A stretch of DNA of 64,000 nt from Betaproteobacteria bacterium (lineage in GTDB: Bacteria; Pseudomonadota; Gammaproteobacteria; Burkholderiales; SG8-41): the NCBI GenBank assembly GCA_028292435.1, contig JAQGMI010000055.1, forward strand, positions 1 to 64,000, read 5' to 3'. Both the position numbers and the translations under genes were made by a program. The notes under the pieces were generated by a model. That model made no database searches. It was not told the origin of the DNA and saw only the letters and a program-made list of their open reading frames with translations. Positions 8,408 to 16,995 of the stretch are shown piece by piece; positions within the stretch are counted from its first letter, which is position 1, and each line of letters starts with the position of its first letter.

Positions 8408-8776
8408 ATGGACCTCGACGACACCCTGATTGCACTCGCAGATGAAACACGCCGCGACATTCTGAAACGCCTCGCCGCGGGCGATGCGCGCGTGACGGAA
8501 ATTGCAGCACCCTTCGACATCTCGCTTAACTCGGTTTCGAAACACATTCGCATCCTCGAACGTGCGGGGCTCGTGCGCCGGCGCGTCGAAGGCCGCGATC
8601 ATTTCCTTTCGCTCGATCCCAAGCCGCTCGATTACGCCGCGGCGTGGATGCAGCGCGAGCGCATGGCCTGGACCGCGCGTCTCGACCGCCTCGAGGCTGC
8701 GCTGCGCGCCGAAGATGCAATCGAAGCCGCCAGAAAATCTTCCCGCAAATCCAACAAACGAAGGAGAACACCGTGA
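8408..8776 (+). CDS. ArsR-family winged-helix transcriptional repressor
   Basis: This 122-residue protein fits the compact ArsR fold. The N-terminus LADETRRDILKRL is typical, and VTEIAAPFDISLNSVSKHIR (about 29-48) is the helix-turn-helix, followed by the wing (LVRRRVEGRDHFLSL). No metal-binding Cys cluster is visible, so it is unlikely to be an arsenic sensor; the version linked to SRPBCC genes usually controls that neighbour. The stop overlaps the GTG start of the SRPBCC gene (GTGA), so the two are translationally coupled. A perfect palindrome just upstream (8380-8399) is the likely operator. It is the only conventional DNA-binding regulator visible in the whole window. Confidence 0.93.
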   Translation: MDLDDTLIALADETRRDILKRLAAGDARVTEIAAPFDISLNSVSKHIRILERAGLVRRRVEGRDHFLSLDPKPLDYAAAWMQRERMAWTARLDRLEAALRAEDAIEAARKSSRKSNKRRRTP

Positions 8777-9288
8777 TAGAACCACGCGCCACCATGATCC
8801 CGCCCTCGACTATCCGCCTGGAGCGCCTGCTGCCCGGGCCCGTCGAGCGCGTCTGGAGTTACATCACCGAATCAAAAAAGCGCGCGACGTGGCTCGCGGC
8901 TGGTGAATTCGATCTGCGTATTGGCGGCAAGATCGAACTGCATTTCGAAAACGACAAACTACCGAACGACGTCGTGCCGGAGGGAAAAGGCGGCCGCCAC
9001 TCGTTCGAAGGCAAGATCACGCGCCTCGAACCGAATCGCGCGCTCGGCCACACGTGGATGTGGAACGGTGAGCTTACGGAGGTGCTCTACGAACTGACGC
9101 CTAAAGGCAAAGACGTGCTGCTCACCATTCACCACAAGCTGGTGGACGATCGCAAGACGAAGATCGGCGTCTCGGCTGGCTGGGTCGTGCATACCGGCAT
9201 TCTCGAAGATCATCTCAATGGCGTGAACCCGCGGCCGTTCTATACGACGCACGATAAACTGCAGAAGGACTACGAAGCGGCGTTGTGA
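8773..9288 (+). CDS. SRPBCC / AHSA1-like domain protein
   Basis: This 171-residue protein of the START/SRPBCC fold (Activator of Hsp90 ATPase homologue-like) has VERVWSYITESKKRATWLA near the start, EFDLRIGGKIELHF, and YELTPKGKDVLLTIHH in the middle. Such proteins have a deep hydrophobic ligand cavity; the ligand is unknown. The GTG at 8773 has AAGGAGAACACC in front and overlaps the ArsR stop, so I prefer it to upstream in-frame ATGs that lie inside the ArsR gene. ArsR plus SRPBCC is a common two-gene unit. The 3' end overlaps the convergent alpha/beta hydrolase by 19 bp. Confidence 0.9.
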   Translation: MIEPRATMIPPSTIRLERLLPGPVERVWSYITESKKRATWLAAGEFDLRIGGKIELHFENDKLPNDVVPEGKGGRHSFEGKITRLEPNRALGHTWMWNGELTEVLYELTPKGKDVLLTIHHKLVDDRKTKIGVSAGWVVHTGILEDHLNGVNPRPFYTTHDKLQKDYEAAL

Positions 9289-10307
9289 GCAGGCATTGAA
9301 CGCCCGGTTTCGGGTAACTGCGGCATGATCGACGTTACGTTATCGACCGCAGCTGCCCGATCCGCCGCGTCGATTACCCCTAGAACCTGTTGAGGCACGA
9401 CGTGGTGAATCATGTGGCCGGCGTCCGGTATTACGAAAAGTTGACTGTGCGGAAGAGCGCGGTGCAACCGCATTGATTGCCGACGCGTATCGACAATGCG
9501 GTCGCCCGCGCCGGCCATGATGAAAACCGGCATTTTGAGTTCGCTGTAACGCGACTGGAACGCAAAGGCGTCGGGAATCATCAGTGCGGATTCGGCCGCA
9601 GCGGCGCGCAACTGCGAGGGCCGCAACGACATCCACATCGGGAAAGCGGCGAAACGAGGCGGCACCGCGCTCGGCGCAAATGCTTTTTTGACAAAGCTCG
9701 ACCACATCAGCCGTCCCAACCACGGCGAGATCGTATATCGCATGAAATCGCCGATCACCGGCAATGCAGGCGCCGAAAGGAAGAAGACATCGAGGCGGAA
9801 TGTCGGGAAGTAGTACCCGGAGAGCAACACCACGCTTCGAACCTGCGCCGGATGATCGAGCGCGAGCGCCAATGCAACCTGGGTGCCCCATGAATGCCCG
9901 ACGACAACCGGGCGGACGATTCCAAGTCGCTCGAACGCCTTGCGAAACAGCGCGGCCTGCGCCCGTGGTCCCCAGCGTTTTCCGCGCGGCCGGTCGCTAT
10001 GACCGAAACCGGGCCGATCGAATTCGATCGTCCGGTAACGTTGCGACGCGAGCGCCGGCAGCCCACTGATATCGTAGTCCTGCAGCATCGTGCCATTGCC
10101 ATGCAGCAAAACGACGGGCGGCCCTTCGCCGCGCTCGCGGTAATGCAGACACACTCCGTCGACCTCGACGAATTTACCCCGCGGTGGATTCGCGCGTTCC
10201 GCCTCGTGGGCGCGGATTTTGATGGCGATCGCTGAGACGGCGCACGCAAGAGCAGCGAACAACGCAATCCGGCTTCCCGACAACGTGCTGCCTTGTGCCG
10301 TAGTCAT
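9270..10307 (-). CDS. Alpha/beta-fold hydrolase with N-terminal membrane segment
   Basis: This 345-residue protein has a hydrophobic helix (about 12-30), then a standard alpha/beta hydrolase domain: VVLLHGNGT (oxyanion region), FDRPGFGHSDRP, the nucleophile elbow GHSWGT with Ser139, the acid in GAGDRIVD and the His in DAGHMIHH. All three catalytic residues are present, so it should be active as an esterase, lipase or similar, probably anchored to the inner membrane. The family is broad and the substrate cannot be named. The ATG at 10307 has GGGGGTTG upstream. It is convergent with the SRPBCC gene and probably transcribed alone. Confidence 0.9.
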   Translation of the reverse strand: MTTAQGSTLSGSRIALFAALACAVSAIAIKIRAHEAERANPPRGKFVEVDGVCLHYRERGEGPPVVLLHGNGTMLQDYDISGLPALASQRYRTIEFDRPGFGHSDRPRGKRWGPRAQAALFRKAFERLGIVRPVVVGHSWGTQVALALALDHPAQVRSVVLLSGYYFPTFRLDVFFLSAPALPVIGDFMRYTISPWLGRLMWSSFVKKAFAPSAVPPRFAAFPMWMSLRPSQLRAAAAESALMIPDAFAFQSRYSELKMPVFIMAGAGDRIVDTRRQSMRLHRALPHSQLFVIPDAGHMIHHVVPQQVLGVIDAADRAAAVDNVTSIMPQLPETGRSMPAHNAAS

Positions 10308-10539
10308 TTCAACCCCCGCTAAATGTTTCGGCGATAGTGCATCAGGGATTGCGATTTATATGTAGGAACGAGGATGAATCCCCCGTAGTAATCTTTACCG
10401 AAGCGGGGAGCGCGACGGAGCCAATGCCGCGAACCGGCCATTCGCACTCCTGTCGAACAGGTAATGAATCGAGTACGGCCAGGTCAAACACCCGCGTGCA
10501 TAGAATCCAACCGAAGTTAAGCCACGAACACGAGGAAAC

Positions 10540-11229
10540 ATGAGCGATATACGCTACCCCAATGAGAGCAGGGAATATCGCGAGGCACGCGAGGCATTGC
10601 TCAAGGACGAGCAGGAACTGGTCGACAAAACTAAAGCGGTGGCGGCCAAACGCCGCTTGCTGCCGCCCGGCGGCGAGTTGAAAGAGGATTACGTCTTTCA
10701 ATGGGCCAACGACGGGAAAGTCGGTGAGCGCGTGAAATTCTCGACGCTCTTCGGTGACAAGAACACCCTGCTGATCTATTCATTCATGTACGGCCCGAAC
10801 TGGGACAAGCCCTGCCCTTCCTGCACGTCGCTCGTCGATGGATTCGACCGCAGCTCGTATCAGGTCAACAGCGACGCCGCATTCGTCGCGATCGCCAAAG
10901 CTCCGCCCGCGAAAATCAATGCGTGGGCGAAGCAACGCGGCTGGTCGCAGATTCCGCTACTTTCAGGCGCGGACTCGCCGTTTCAAGCCGATTACAAATG
11001 CCAGGCCGGGTCCGACGACATGCAATTGCCGGTCATGCACGTATTCAAAAAGCAGGACGGCAGGATTGTCCACTTCTGGGCTACCGAACTGGCGGGAAAT
11101 CATGTCGACACGGTATGGCCGTATTGGAATCTCATGGACTTCACACCCGAAGGCCGGCCCGACCGCCTCATCCGGCCGCAAAATTTCAGGTCGGAATTCC
11201 TGGAAAAGAATTACCTGAATAAGCAATAG
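10540..11229 (+). CDS. DUF899-family thioredoxin-like protein
   Basis: This 229-residue protein matches the DUF899 family, a thioredoxin-fold group of unknown function. Visible are REALLKDEQEL, RRLLPPGGEL, the strand TLLIYSFMYGP and the motif PCPSC (Cys92 and Cys95), in the place where thioredoxins keep CxxC. The end LMDFTPEGRPD is also typical. A redox role is suggested by the Cys pair but is not proven. The start is the ATG after GAGGAAAC. Neighbours are not obviously related. Confidence 0.9.
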   Translation: MSDIRYPNESREYREAREALLKDEQELVDKTKAVAAKRRLLPPGGELKEDYVFQWANDGKVGERVKFSTLFGDKNTLLIYSFMYGPNWDKPCPSCTSLVDGFDRSSYQVNSDAAFVAIAKAPPAKINAWAKQRGWSQIPLLSGADSPFQADYKCQAGSDDMQLPVMHVFKKQDGRIVHFWATELAGNHVDTVWPYWNLMDFTPEGRPDRLIRPQNFRSEFLEKNYLNKQ

Positions 11230-11303
11230 GCGCCCGCCACCGACCGCCGTCTGCTGCGACGACACGCCGTCTTAGCTCCACTGCAGCGTAAATAGTTCGC
11301 AGG

Positions 11304-11534
11304 TCAGCGCCCGCTTGCGAGCAACCGGGTCAAGCTCGGCAATCCGTCCCGCCCGCTGGCCGCTCTCGCCAGCAAGGCGCCGCCAAGCAGGAGCGCGAGC
11401 ATGCGTCCGACGCCGCTACGCCTTCCCGCGGACCGCAGCACTGACGCACCGACTGTAGCGACAATCAAGTGTTCGCCGGGGAAGCTCGGGCGGCGTCGAT
11501 CGAATTCTTTAAGTTTGTTCAGTAGTTGTCCCAT
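11304..11534 (-). CDS. Small hydrophobic protein of unknown function
   Basis: This 76-residue protein starts MGQLLNKLKEFDRRR. It has two hydrophobic stretches (about 23-33 and 45-58, the second rich in Leu, Gly and Ala) separated by Arg-rich turns (SAGRRSG). It could be a small membrane protein of one or two short helices. The SD is weak. I do not recognise the family. The composition and the amphipathic N-terminus argue that it is real, but it could still be chance. Confidence 0.5.
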   Translation of the reverse strand: MGQLLNKLKEFDRRRPSFPGEHLIVATVGASVLRSAGRRSGVGRMLALLLGGALLARAASGRDGLPSLTRLLASGR

Positions 11535-11844
11535 GGCATCTCGCTATCAAGGAGTGAAATTGGCCGGCAGGCGCCCGATTTGCGCCTGCTTCCACGTTCG
11601 GCAGCCAAATTAGCGGCTGGTTCCTCGATTGACCAGATAGCCGCGACGCGCGTCGTGTCGCCGAGAGCCGGCTATCAATTTGTCATCACCGGCCGGCGAC
11701 CGGAAATAATCCGCGTTCACCCCGAGAATTCCCTGTCATTCAATTGAAACGACATTCGCACTCCGCTAGACTGTTCGCATAAATAAGGGATCGGATTGGC
11801 GTCGCGCCATCCGCGGTTCCAGGCGGCGAATCAGGGAGAAATCG
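11535..11844. other. Intergenic region with one stem-loop
   Basis: About 310 bp without a supported gene. It holds an 8-bp inverted repeat (GCAGGCGC at 11567-11574 and GCGCCTGC at 11582-11589) without a T-tract, and presumably the divergent promoters of the small hydrophobic protein and of the methyltransferase operon. No convincing promoter could be assigned by eye. Confidence 0.5.
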
Positions 11845-12555
11845 ATGGGTGACTATACAAACATGTCCGCCTACTACGACGTCATCATGACGTCGGGCTA
11901 CTACGATTACGAAAAAATAGTGCAAAGCATCCTGAGCGACGGTGAATTTACGAACGTGCTCGAAATAGGCTGCGGCACCGGTTTGATTCTGGAAGAACTT
12001 GCGAAGCAGCGGCCAAAGGCATCAATCACCGGCATGGACCTGACCGAGGCAATGCTCGACATTGCGCGCAAACGCCTGCAATCGTTTCCTAACGTATCGC
12101 TGACGCAGCAGAACATCATGCAATTCAAGCTCGAGCAGCAGTACCAGCTCGCATTCTCGTATGGCGGCGTCTGGTATTTCGTGATCGACGGCGACAAAGA
12201 GCCCGTGATGATCAGTCATCTGCCGGACGATGCCGACAATCACCAGGGCTTTGCGCAACTCGGAAAACACGTCAGCGCGGGCGGCACACTTCTATTGGGC
12301 GTGCAGGGGCCGCATTTCGACTACGAACGCGTCATTTCCAACGGCATGAAGTATTCGCAAAAGATTCTCGCGGGCGAAGACGGCTTCACCAAGCACTACT
12401 ACCTCGCCGACGAAGCGAAGACGGTGATGGCGCAGACGATCAAATATCGCACCTATAGTTTCGCCGACGCGCGCAAGCTCATGACGACTTACGGCTTCGA
12501 ATACAATCCTGACGCGGATTTCGACAAGCGCTTTCTCGGCTTCACCAAGCAATGA
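11845..12555 (+). CDS. Class I SAM-dependent methyltransferase
   Basis: This 236-residue cytoplasmic protein has the SAM-binding motif I VLEIGCGTG (38-46), an acidic motif II (ITGMDLTEAML) and LTQQNIMQF (motif III region), as in class I methyltransferases. The C-terminal half is specific and I cannot name the methyl acceptor. The ATG at 11845 follows GGGAGAAATCG. Its stop overlaps the start of the next gene (ATGA at 12552), making it the first gene of a coupled three-gene operon with a beta-hydroxyacid-type dehydrogenase and a class III aminotransferase. The context suggests that a small amino or hydroxy acid is the pathway substrate. Confidence 0.9.
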   Translation: MGDYTNMSAYYDVIMTSGYYDYEKIVQSILSDGEFTNVLEIGCGTGLILEELAKQRPKASITGMDLTEAMLDIARKRLQSFPNVSLTQQNIMQFKLEQQYQLAFSYGGVWYFVIDGDKEPVMISHLPDDADNHQGFAQLGKHVSAGGTLLLGVQGPHFDYERVISNGMKYSQKILAGEDGFTKHYYLADEAKTVMAQTIKYRTYSFADARKLMTTYGFEYNPDADFDKRFLGFTKQ

Positions 12556-13541
12556 GTTTGGGCGTTACGGCGCCGGGCGACCGCACGGCGGCGCAGGCTG
12601 CGAGCGACAAGCCGCGCATCTTTTTTGTCGGCGTCGGCAACATGGGCAACCCGATGGCCGCCAACCTCGTCAAAGCGGGTTATGCAGTCGCTGTGTTCGA
12701 TCTCGTTCGCGACAAGGCCGACAATCTGCTGAAGCTCGGCGCAAGCTGGGCTGACAGCCTTATTGCAGGCGCTACCGCCGCCGATGTGGTGATCGCCTCG
12801 CTGCCGGGGCCGCGCCAGGTCAAAGAAGCGATGCTGGGCACACCGAACGATGCCGGCATTCTCGCCGCGGTCCGGCCCGGCACGACGGTGATCGATACAT
12901 CGACCAGTGCGGCCGATCTCGTGCGCGAGCTGGTCGAACATGCCGGCAAGCGCGGTGTCGATTTTCTCGAAGCGCCGGTGACTAACGCCATCGACGCTGC
13001 CGCGGCCGGCAAGCTGACCATTTTCGTCGGCGGCGATAAGGCTTGCTATGAAAAACATTTGCCGATTTTCAAAACGCTCGGCGAAAAAATATTGCACGTT
13101 GGCGCTCCCGGCAACGGCGCGACCGTCAAGCTCTTGACCAACCTACTGTGGTTCGTCAGCGCAGCCGCCATCGGCGAAGGCCTGATGCTGGGCGCCAAAG
13201 CGGGTGTTCCGCTCGACACGGTGTGGGAAGCAATCAGATCGAGCGCCGGCAACAGCTGGGTCGCGGAACATGACGTGCCTTCCATTTTTGCCGGCCACTA
13301 CGATCCGAGTTTTTCGCTGGAGCTCTGCTGCAAAGATCTTGGCCTGGTCAACGACATCGCCAAGGCGCAGGGCCACACGCTGGTCATGGGTAGCTTCGTA
13401 AAGACCCTCTTCGAAGAAGCGAAGGCGCGCTACGGCGCCGGGGCCGCGGAACTGCACGTCGTGCGCCTGCTTGAAGAGCGCGCCGGGCTTTTCCTGCGTC
13501 CGCCTCACGGCGTGCCGTCCGACGGCCAGAGTAACGCATGA
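12552..13541 (+). CDS. NAD(P)-dependent beta-hydroxyacid dehydrogenase (HIBADH-like)
   Basis: This 329-residue protein has the 3-hydroxyisobutyrate/6-phosphogluconate dehydrogenase layout: the nucleotide fold FFVGVGNMGNPMA (24-36), VIDTSTSA, and the catalytic Lys193 in GNGATVKLLTNLLW. The substrate segment usually reads APVSGG; here it is EAPVTNAIDAAAAG (140-153), a marked change in the part that holds the acid's carboxylate. It should oxidise a beta-hydroxyacid or reduce a semialdehyde or imine, with an unusual substrate. The ATG overlaps the methyltransferase stop, and its own stop overlaps the aminotransferase start (ATGA at 13538), so the three proteins are made together. Confidence 0.92.
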   Translation: MSLGVTAPGDRTAAQAASDKPRIFFVGVGNMGNPMAANLVKAGYAVAVFDLVRDKADNLLKLGASWADSLIAGATAADVVIASLPGPRQVKEAMLGTPNDAGILAAVRPGTTVIDTSTSAADLVRELVEHAGKRGVDFLEAPVTNAIDAAAAGKLTIFVGGDKACYEKHLPIFKTLGEKILHVGAPGNGATVKLLTNLLWFVSAAAIGEGLMLGAKAGVPLDTVWEAIRSSAGNSWVAEHDVPSIFAGHYDPSFSLELCCKDLGLVNDIAKAQGHTLVMGSFVKTLFEEAKARYGAGAAELHVVRLLEERAGLFLRPPHGVPSDGQSNA

Positions 13542-14860
13542 AGAAATCAAAACAATCTTCGCTGATGGCGGAAGCGCACCGGCACATGCCGCAGGGCGTG
13601 GCGGAAAATTATCGTTACTGGGGCGACGAGCGCACCGTCTTCGTCGAGCAGGCGCAAGGCTGCCAGTTCACCGACTGCGACGGCAAAACGTTCACCGACT
13701 TCCGGCTCGGCTACGGCCCTATCATTCTCGGTTACCGCGACGAACGTGTCGACCGCGCCGTCGTCGAGCAGATTACGCAGCGCGGCACGCTGTCGGGCTT
13801 TTCCACGGAACTCGACATCACCGTCGCGCGACAGATCAAAGCGTTATGCCCGCAGATCGACAAACTTCGTTTCGCCAATTCAGGCACTGAAGCGGTGATG
13901 GGCGCGGTGCGCACGGCGCGCGGCTTCACCAAACGCGATCGTATCGCCGTTGTGGAAGGCTGCTTTCACGGGCTTTACGACGAGATGATGTGGAAGGCCG
14001 ACGTCGAACAGTGGGATCCGCAAGGCAGAACCGCGCCGGCCATCATTCCGTTCGGCGCCGGCGAACCCGCGCGCTCACGCGAACTCGTCGACCTGATACA
14101 GCTCAATAATTTTGAAACACTCGAAGCGCTGTTTGCGAAGAATGGCGACACGCTCGCCTGCGTGGTACTCGAACCCATCATCGGCAACGCCGGCAGCATC
14201 GCCGCGACCGAACCCTGGCTGCAGCGGCTGCGCGATCTATGCGATCAGCACGGCGCGCTACTGCTGCTCGACGAAGTGAAATCGGGTTTCCGCGTGGCCA
14301 AAGGCGGCGCGCAGGAACTCTACGGCATCCATGCCGACCTCACGACGTATGCGAAGGCGATGGGCAACGGTTATCCGGTCGCCGCATTCGGCGGCCGCGC
14401 GGCGGTCATGGACGTCGTCGGCTCGCACGCGGGCGGCGTGGTCCACGGCGGCACTTATACGGCCAACCTCGTCGCGCTGAGTGCCGCTCACGCCACGCTG
14501 AAAATACTCGCCGACACCGATGCGCTGCAAACGGTCGCACGAGTCGGCGCCGAGATCCGCGATCTGCTCGGCCGCGTCTTTACTGCCGCCGGCATCGAAC
14601 ACGCATTCGCTGGACCGCCCGCGATGTTCGGCGTGCATTTCACGCCGAATGTGCCGGCCAACTATCGCGACTGGCGCGTCACCAACAGTTCGCTCTATCG
14701 CGCGTTCGCATGGAACCTGATCGATCGCGGCGTCATGCTCGAGCCCGATTCGCGCGAGCCGTGGTTTATCTGCGAAGCCCACCAGCAAGTCAATCTGGGC
14801 TGGCTCGAAGATATCGCGACGCAGTCGATCAAAAATGCCCGCGCAGAAGGCCAGCGATAA
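13538..14860 (+). CDS. Class III PLP-dependent aminotransferase (GSA-aminomutase-like)
   Basis: This 440-residue protein belongs to the class III aminotransferase group that includes glutamate-1-semialdehyde aminomutase. Seen are FANSGTEAVMGAVRTAR (PLP phosphate site, 112-128), FHGLYD, LLLLDEVKSGFR with Asp245 that pairs with the pyridine nitrogen, and Lys273 in TTYAKAMGNGYP, the Schiff-base Lys. It is not placed with heme genes, so a role in amino-acid or beta-amino-acid metabolism is more likely than HemL. It is the last gene of the methyltransferase/dehydrogenase/aminotransferase operon, and a perfect hairpin follows the stop at once. Confidence 0.93.
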   Translation: MKKSKQSSLMAEAHRHMPQGVAENYRYWGDERTVFVEQAQGCQFTDCDGKTFTDFRLGYGPIILGYRDERVDRAVVEQITQRGTLSGFSTELDITVARQIKALCPQIDKLRFANSGTEAVMGAVRTARGFTKRDRIAVVEGCFHGLYDEMMWKADVEQWDPQGRTAPAIIPFGAGEPARSRELVDLIQLNNFETLEALFAKNGDTLACVVLEPIIGNAGSIAATEPWLQRLRDLCDQHGALLLLDEVKSGFRVAKGGAQELYGIHADLTTYAKAMGNGYPVAAFGGRAAVMDVVGSHAGGVVHGGTYTANLVALSAAHATLKILADTDALQTVARVGAEIRDLLGRVFTAAGIEHAFAGPPAMFGVHFTPNVPANYRDWRVTNSSLYRAFAWNLIDRGVMLEPDSREPWFICEAHQQVNLGWLEDIATQSIKNARAEGQR

Positions 14861-14884
14861 CAAACCCCGCCGAAACGGGGTTTG
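14861..14884. terminator. Hairpin ending the methyltransferase-aminotransferase operon
   Basis: CAAACCCCG, a 6-base loop, then CGGGGTTTG form a perfect 9-bp stem beginning right after the TAA of the aminotransferase. No long T-tract follows on either strand. It lies between convergent genes, so it may act in both directions. Confidence 0.7.
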
Positions 14885-14905
14885 CGTCGTCGCTGTCGAA
14901 GCGGA

Positions 14906-15415
14906 TCAAGCGGCTGACTGTTTCCTGCGGCGCGCGATAAATCCGAGCCAGCCTAGACCGGCCAGCATCATCGCGTAGTTTTCAGGTTCTGGCACCGCAG
15001 CCACGACCGCGGAACCCGCCGTGATGTCTCGCCGCGCATTGAGGTGCTGCTCGAAGCTAGCGAAAGTATTGATCGTGATCGGCGAGCCGGTCGCTGTCAG
15101 GCTCGTGAACGTCACTTGAAGAATGTTGTCCAGCGCCGTCGTGCTCAGTACGAGGATGGAGGGCAGCGACGTTGAAGTGCTGTTGGAGGTCGCCGGCGTG
15201 TAATTAAAGCCCAGACCGCCTGCTCCCGGTGAAGTTGTGATGTTGTAGTTGAGCAGCGAAGAGATGGCATCGTTGGTCGTGAAATTACCGGTGAGGGTTC
15301 CGCCGTCGCTGAACGTCACGCCTGAAAACGTATACGAAATATTTGCCAGCGCCTGTCCGGCAGTCAGGGAAAGGGCCAGTACCAGCGCGCGACTCATGAA
15401 ACTAACGTATTTCAT
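14906..15415 (-). CDS. PEP-CTERM secreted protein
   Basis: This 169-residue protein has a signal peptide (MKYVSFMSRALVLALSL, cut near QALA), a Ser/Thr-rich beta-type body and a C-terminal sorting signal: VPEPENYAMMLAGLGWLGF followed by ARRRK. Exosortase should process it, so it ends up outside the cell, perhaps in the exopolysaccharide matrix. The body matches no family I can name. The ATG at 15415 has AAGGAG in front; an open frame goes up to 15475 without an SD. It is convergent with the aminotransferase operon. Confidence 0.88.
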   Translation of the reverse strand: MKYVSFMSRALVLALSLTAGQALANISYTFSGVTFSDGGTLTGNFTTNDAISSLLNYNITTSPGAGGLGFNYTPATSNSTSTSLPSILVLSTTALDNILQVTFTSLTATGSPITINTFASFEQHLNARRDITAGSAVVAAVPEPENYAMMLAGLGWLGFIARRRKQSAA

Positions 15416-15938
15416 TATTGGTAGCTCCTTATCAAATGATTCGGTTTTTTTGGGCAGGGTGTTTTGACGCGCCAAGTGCGCTTCGCGAAATGCTTGGGTG
15501 TGCTGGAATGTTGATCGACGTGATACGGGCTCAAGGGGGCGTCAAGACAAGAGAGATACTGACCCCTGAACCGCCGCAGCACTTGAGGGAAAAAGCCTAT
15601 TTCCATGTGCGAAGTTGACCTACGAGCACGGCGGCTTTGATCTTATTTCGGAGAGTTCTTCAGCGGTTGTCTCCTCCCACCCACCATATTTTGCAACAGC
15701 CCTCCGAACTAAAACCCGGAAGTAGAACCGCGGCCGGGTTCCTCGCCGACGCGAACACGATGAGTGCTTGTCGGGAATAATCGGACGTTGTAATCAGACC
15801 GTTTCCGATAAGCAGGTGCGTATGCCTCGGATACTGTCCAACCGCACACTCGGCTAGTTAGCTATCGCTCCCACGGGTGTCAGGGGTTTTTTTTTAATCA
15901 GCAGGAGGTCTTATCGCCGATATTTTTTAGGAGGAGGC
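15416..15938. other. Long divergent intergenic region between two PEP-CTERM genes
   Basis: This stretch of 523 bp has no supported gene. It holds a run of nine T (15887-15895), a weak inverted repeat (AACCCGG at 15713-15719, CCGGGTT at 15734-15740) and the SD sites of both neighbours. PEP-CTERM genes are often controlled by sigma-54 with PrsK/PrsR, but I saw no clear -24/-12 element. Confidence 0.6.
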
Positions 15939-16943
15939 ATGCTTACATTCTGCAGTCTGAATCGCTTTTGCCGCACGCTCGCAATTGGTATTTTGTTAGC
16001 ATCTGGAGCCATACAGTCCGTTTCTGCAGCCGATCCTGTAACGACCAAGCGCGATTACAATTTTCCGGTGAATACGCCGGGCCTTATTAGCTTCTCGTTG
16101 AATGGCCGGATAAATCTGAAAGGCACGGCGGACGAGAATTCACCGCCTGAAACAAACAAGACGGGCCCCAAGATTTCTTTCACCGCGGGACCCCCTCCTG
16201 CGTTCACTAATCAAACGTTGAACGACGCATCGACGGTCGTGTCGAACCGGGTTCCGGGCACGCAGGCCGTACAAAGCGCGAGCTTGGCTGCATCAGGCAC
16301 AACGCTAGCAGGCGGAAATCTGCACACGACCATCACCAAGACGACCAGCGCGGAGGTGCAGCTTGGCGTGCCTCCTCCCGGCCAAGGAACCGGCGGAGTC
16401 TCGCGAGCGAGGGCACGCGATCCGCTCATCGTCGGCACGAGCGGGCTTGGAGGTCAACCGATTCCGCAAGGGTCGATCTTCTCGATGAATTTTGCTTTGC
16501 AAGGGGTTTCACATCTGGCACCCGGCAGCTCGTGGAGTGCCAGCAACTACATAGCGCCCGGTGCAATTGCGGATCCTGATGCGTTCGCTGCGGGATTGAC
16601 GGGGCTGACAAATCTCTTTGCACTTACCGCCGATAGTACCGGTTTCCATTTCACGCCTGGAACCTCTAATTCCAATTTCGCGATTTCATTTTCAAACACG
16701 ACGGCGCAGATCGAATCCGGGCTGCTTTCGTACTTTAACGGCGGCGGCGATCAAAGCCTCTTTTCAGTCAACGTCATGACATTGGCAGCATTCGACAACA
16801 TCACGTTGGGCAGCGAAGATTTGTCGACCGCTGCCCGGTCCGTCGCAGCAGTACCAGAGCCGGACACCTATGCAATGATGCTGGCCGGACTTGGGCTGGT
16901 GGCATTCGTCGGCGCGCGCCGAAGAAAAAGTCGTCAAGCGTAG
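15939..16943 (+). CDS. PEP-CTERM secreted protein
   Basis: This 334-residue protein has a signal peptide (hydrophobic core LAIGILLASGA, cut near SVSA). A low-complexity, Ser/Thr/Gly-rich body follows, then VPEPDTYAMMLAGLGLVAF and GARRRK, a full PEP-CTERM signal. The ATG follows AGGAGGAGGC, a strong SD. No enzyme motif is visible; it may be structural material of a biofilm or floc matrix. It is divergent from the PEP-CTERM gene at 14906 and shares the C-terminal sorting motif with it nearly word for word (YAMMLAGLG), which points to a common sorting enzyme encoded outside the window. Confidence 0.88.
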   Translation: MLTFCSLNRFCRTLAIGILLASGAIQSVSAADPVTTKRDYNFPVNTPGLISFSLNGRINLKGTADENSPPETNKTGPKISFTAGPPPAFTNQTLNDASTVVSNRVPGTQAVQSASLAASGTTLAGGNLHTTITKTTSAEVQLGVPPPGQGTGGVSRARARDPLIVGTSGLGGQPIPQGSIFSMNFALQGVSHLAPGSSWSASNYIAPGAIADPDAFAAGLTGLTNLFALTADSTGFHFTPGTSNSNFAISFSNTTAQIESGLLSYFNGGGDQSLFSVNVMTLAAFDNITLGSEDLSTAARSVAAVPEPDTYAMMLAGLGLVAFVGARRRKSRQA

Positions 16944-16995
16944 CGCGTGTAAGCGTGACGGTGAAGCCGCTCGCCTAAAACGCGCGGGTTAGTCC

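Noticed and set aside
10337..10543. A 68-codon plus-strand frame before the DUF899 gene
   Set aside because: It has no SD, its sequence is low in structure, and it overlaps the DUF899 start; treated as 5' untranslated region.
15876..15938. T-run followed by AGGAGG motifs, considered as a terminator/riboswitch for the PEP-CTERM gene
   Set aside because: No stem precedes the T-run and no known riboswitch core is visible; the AGGAGG is simply the SD of the next gene.
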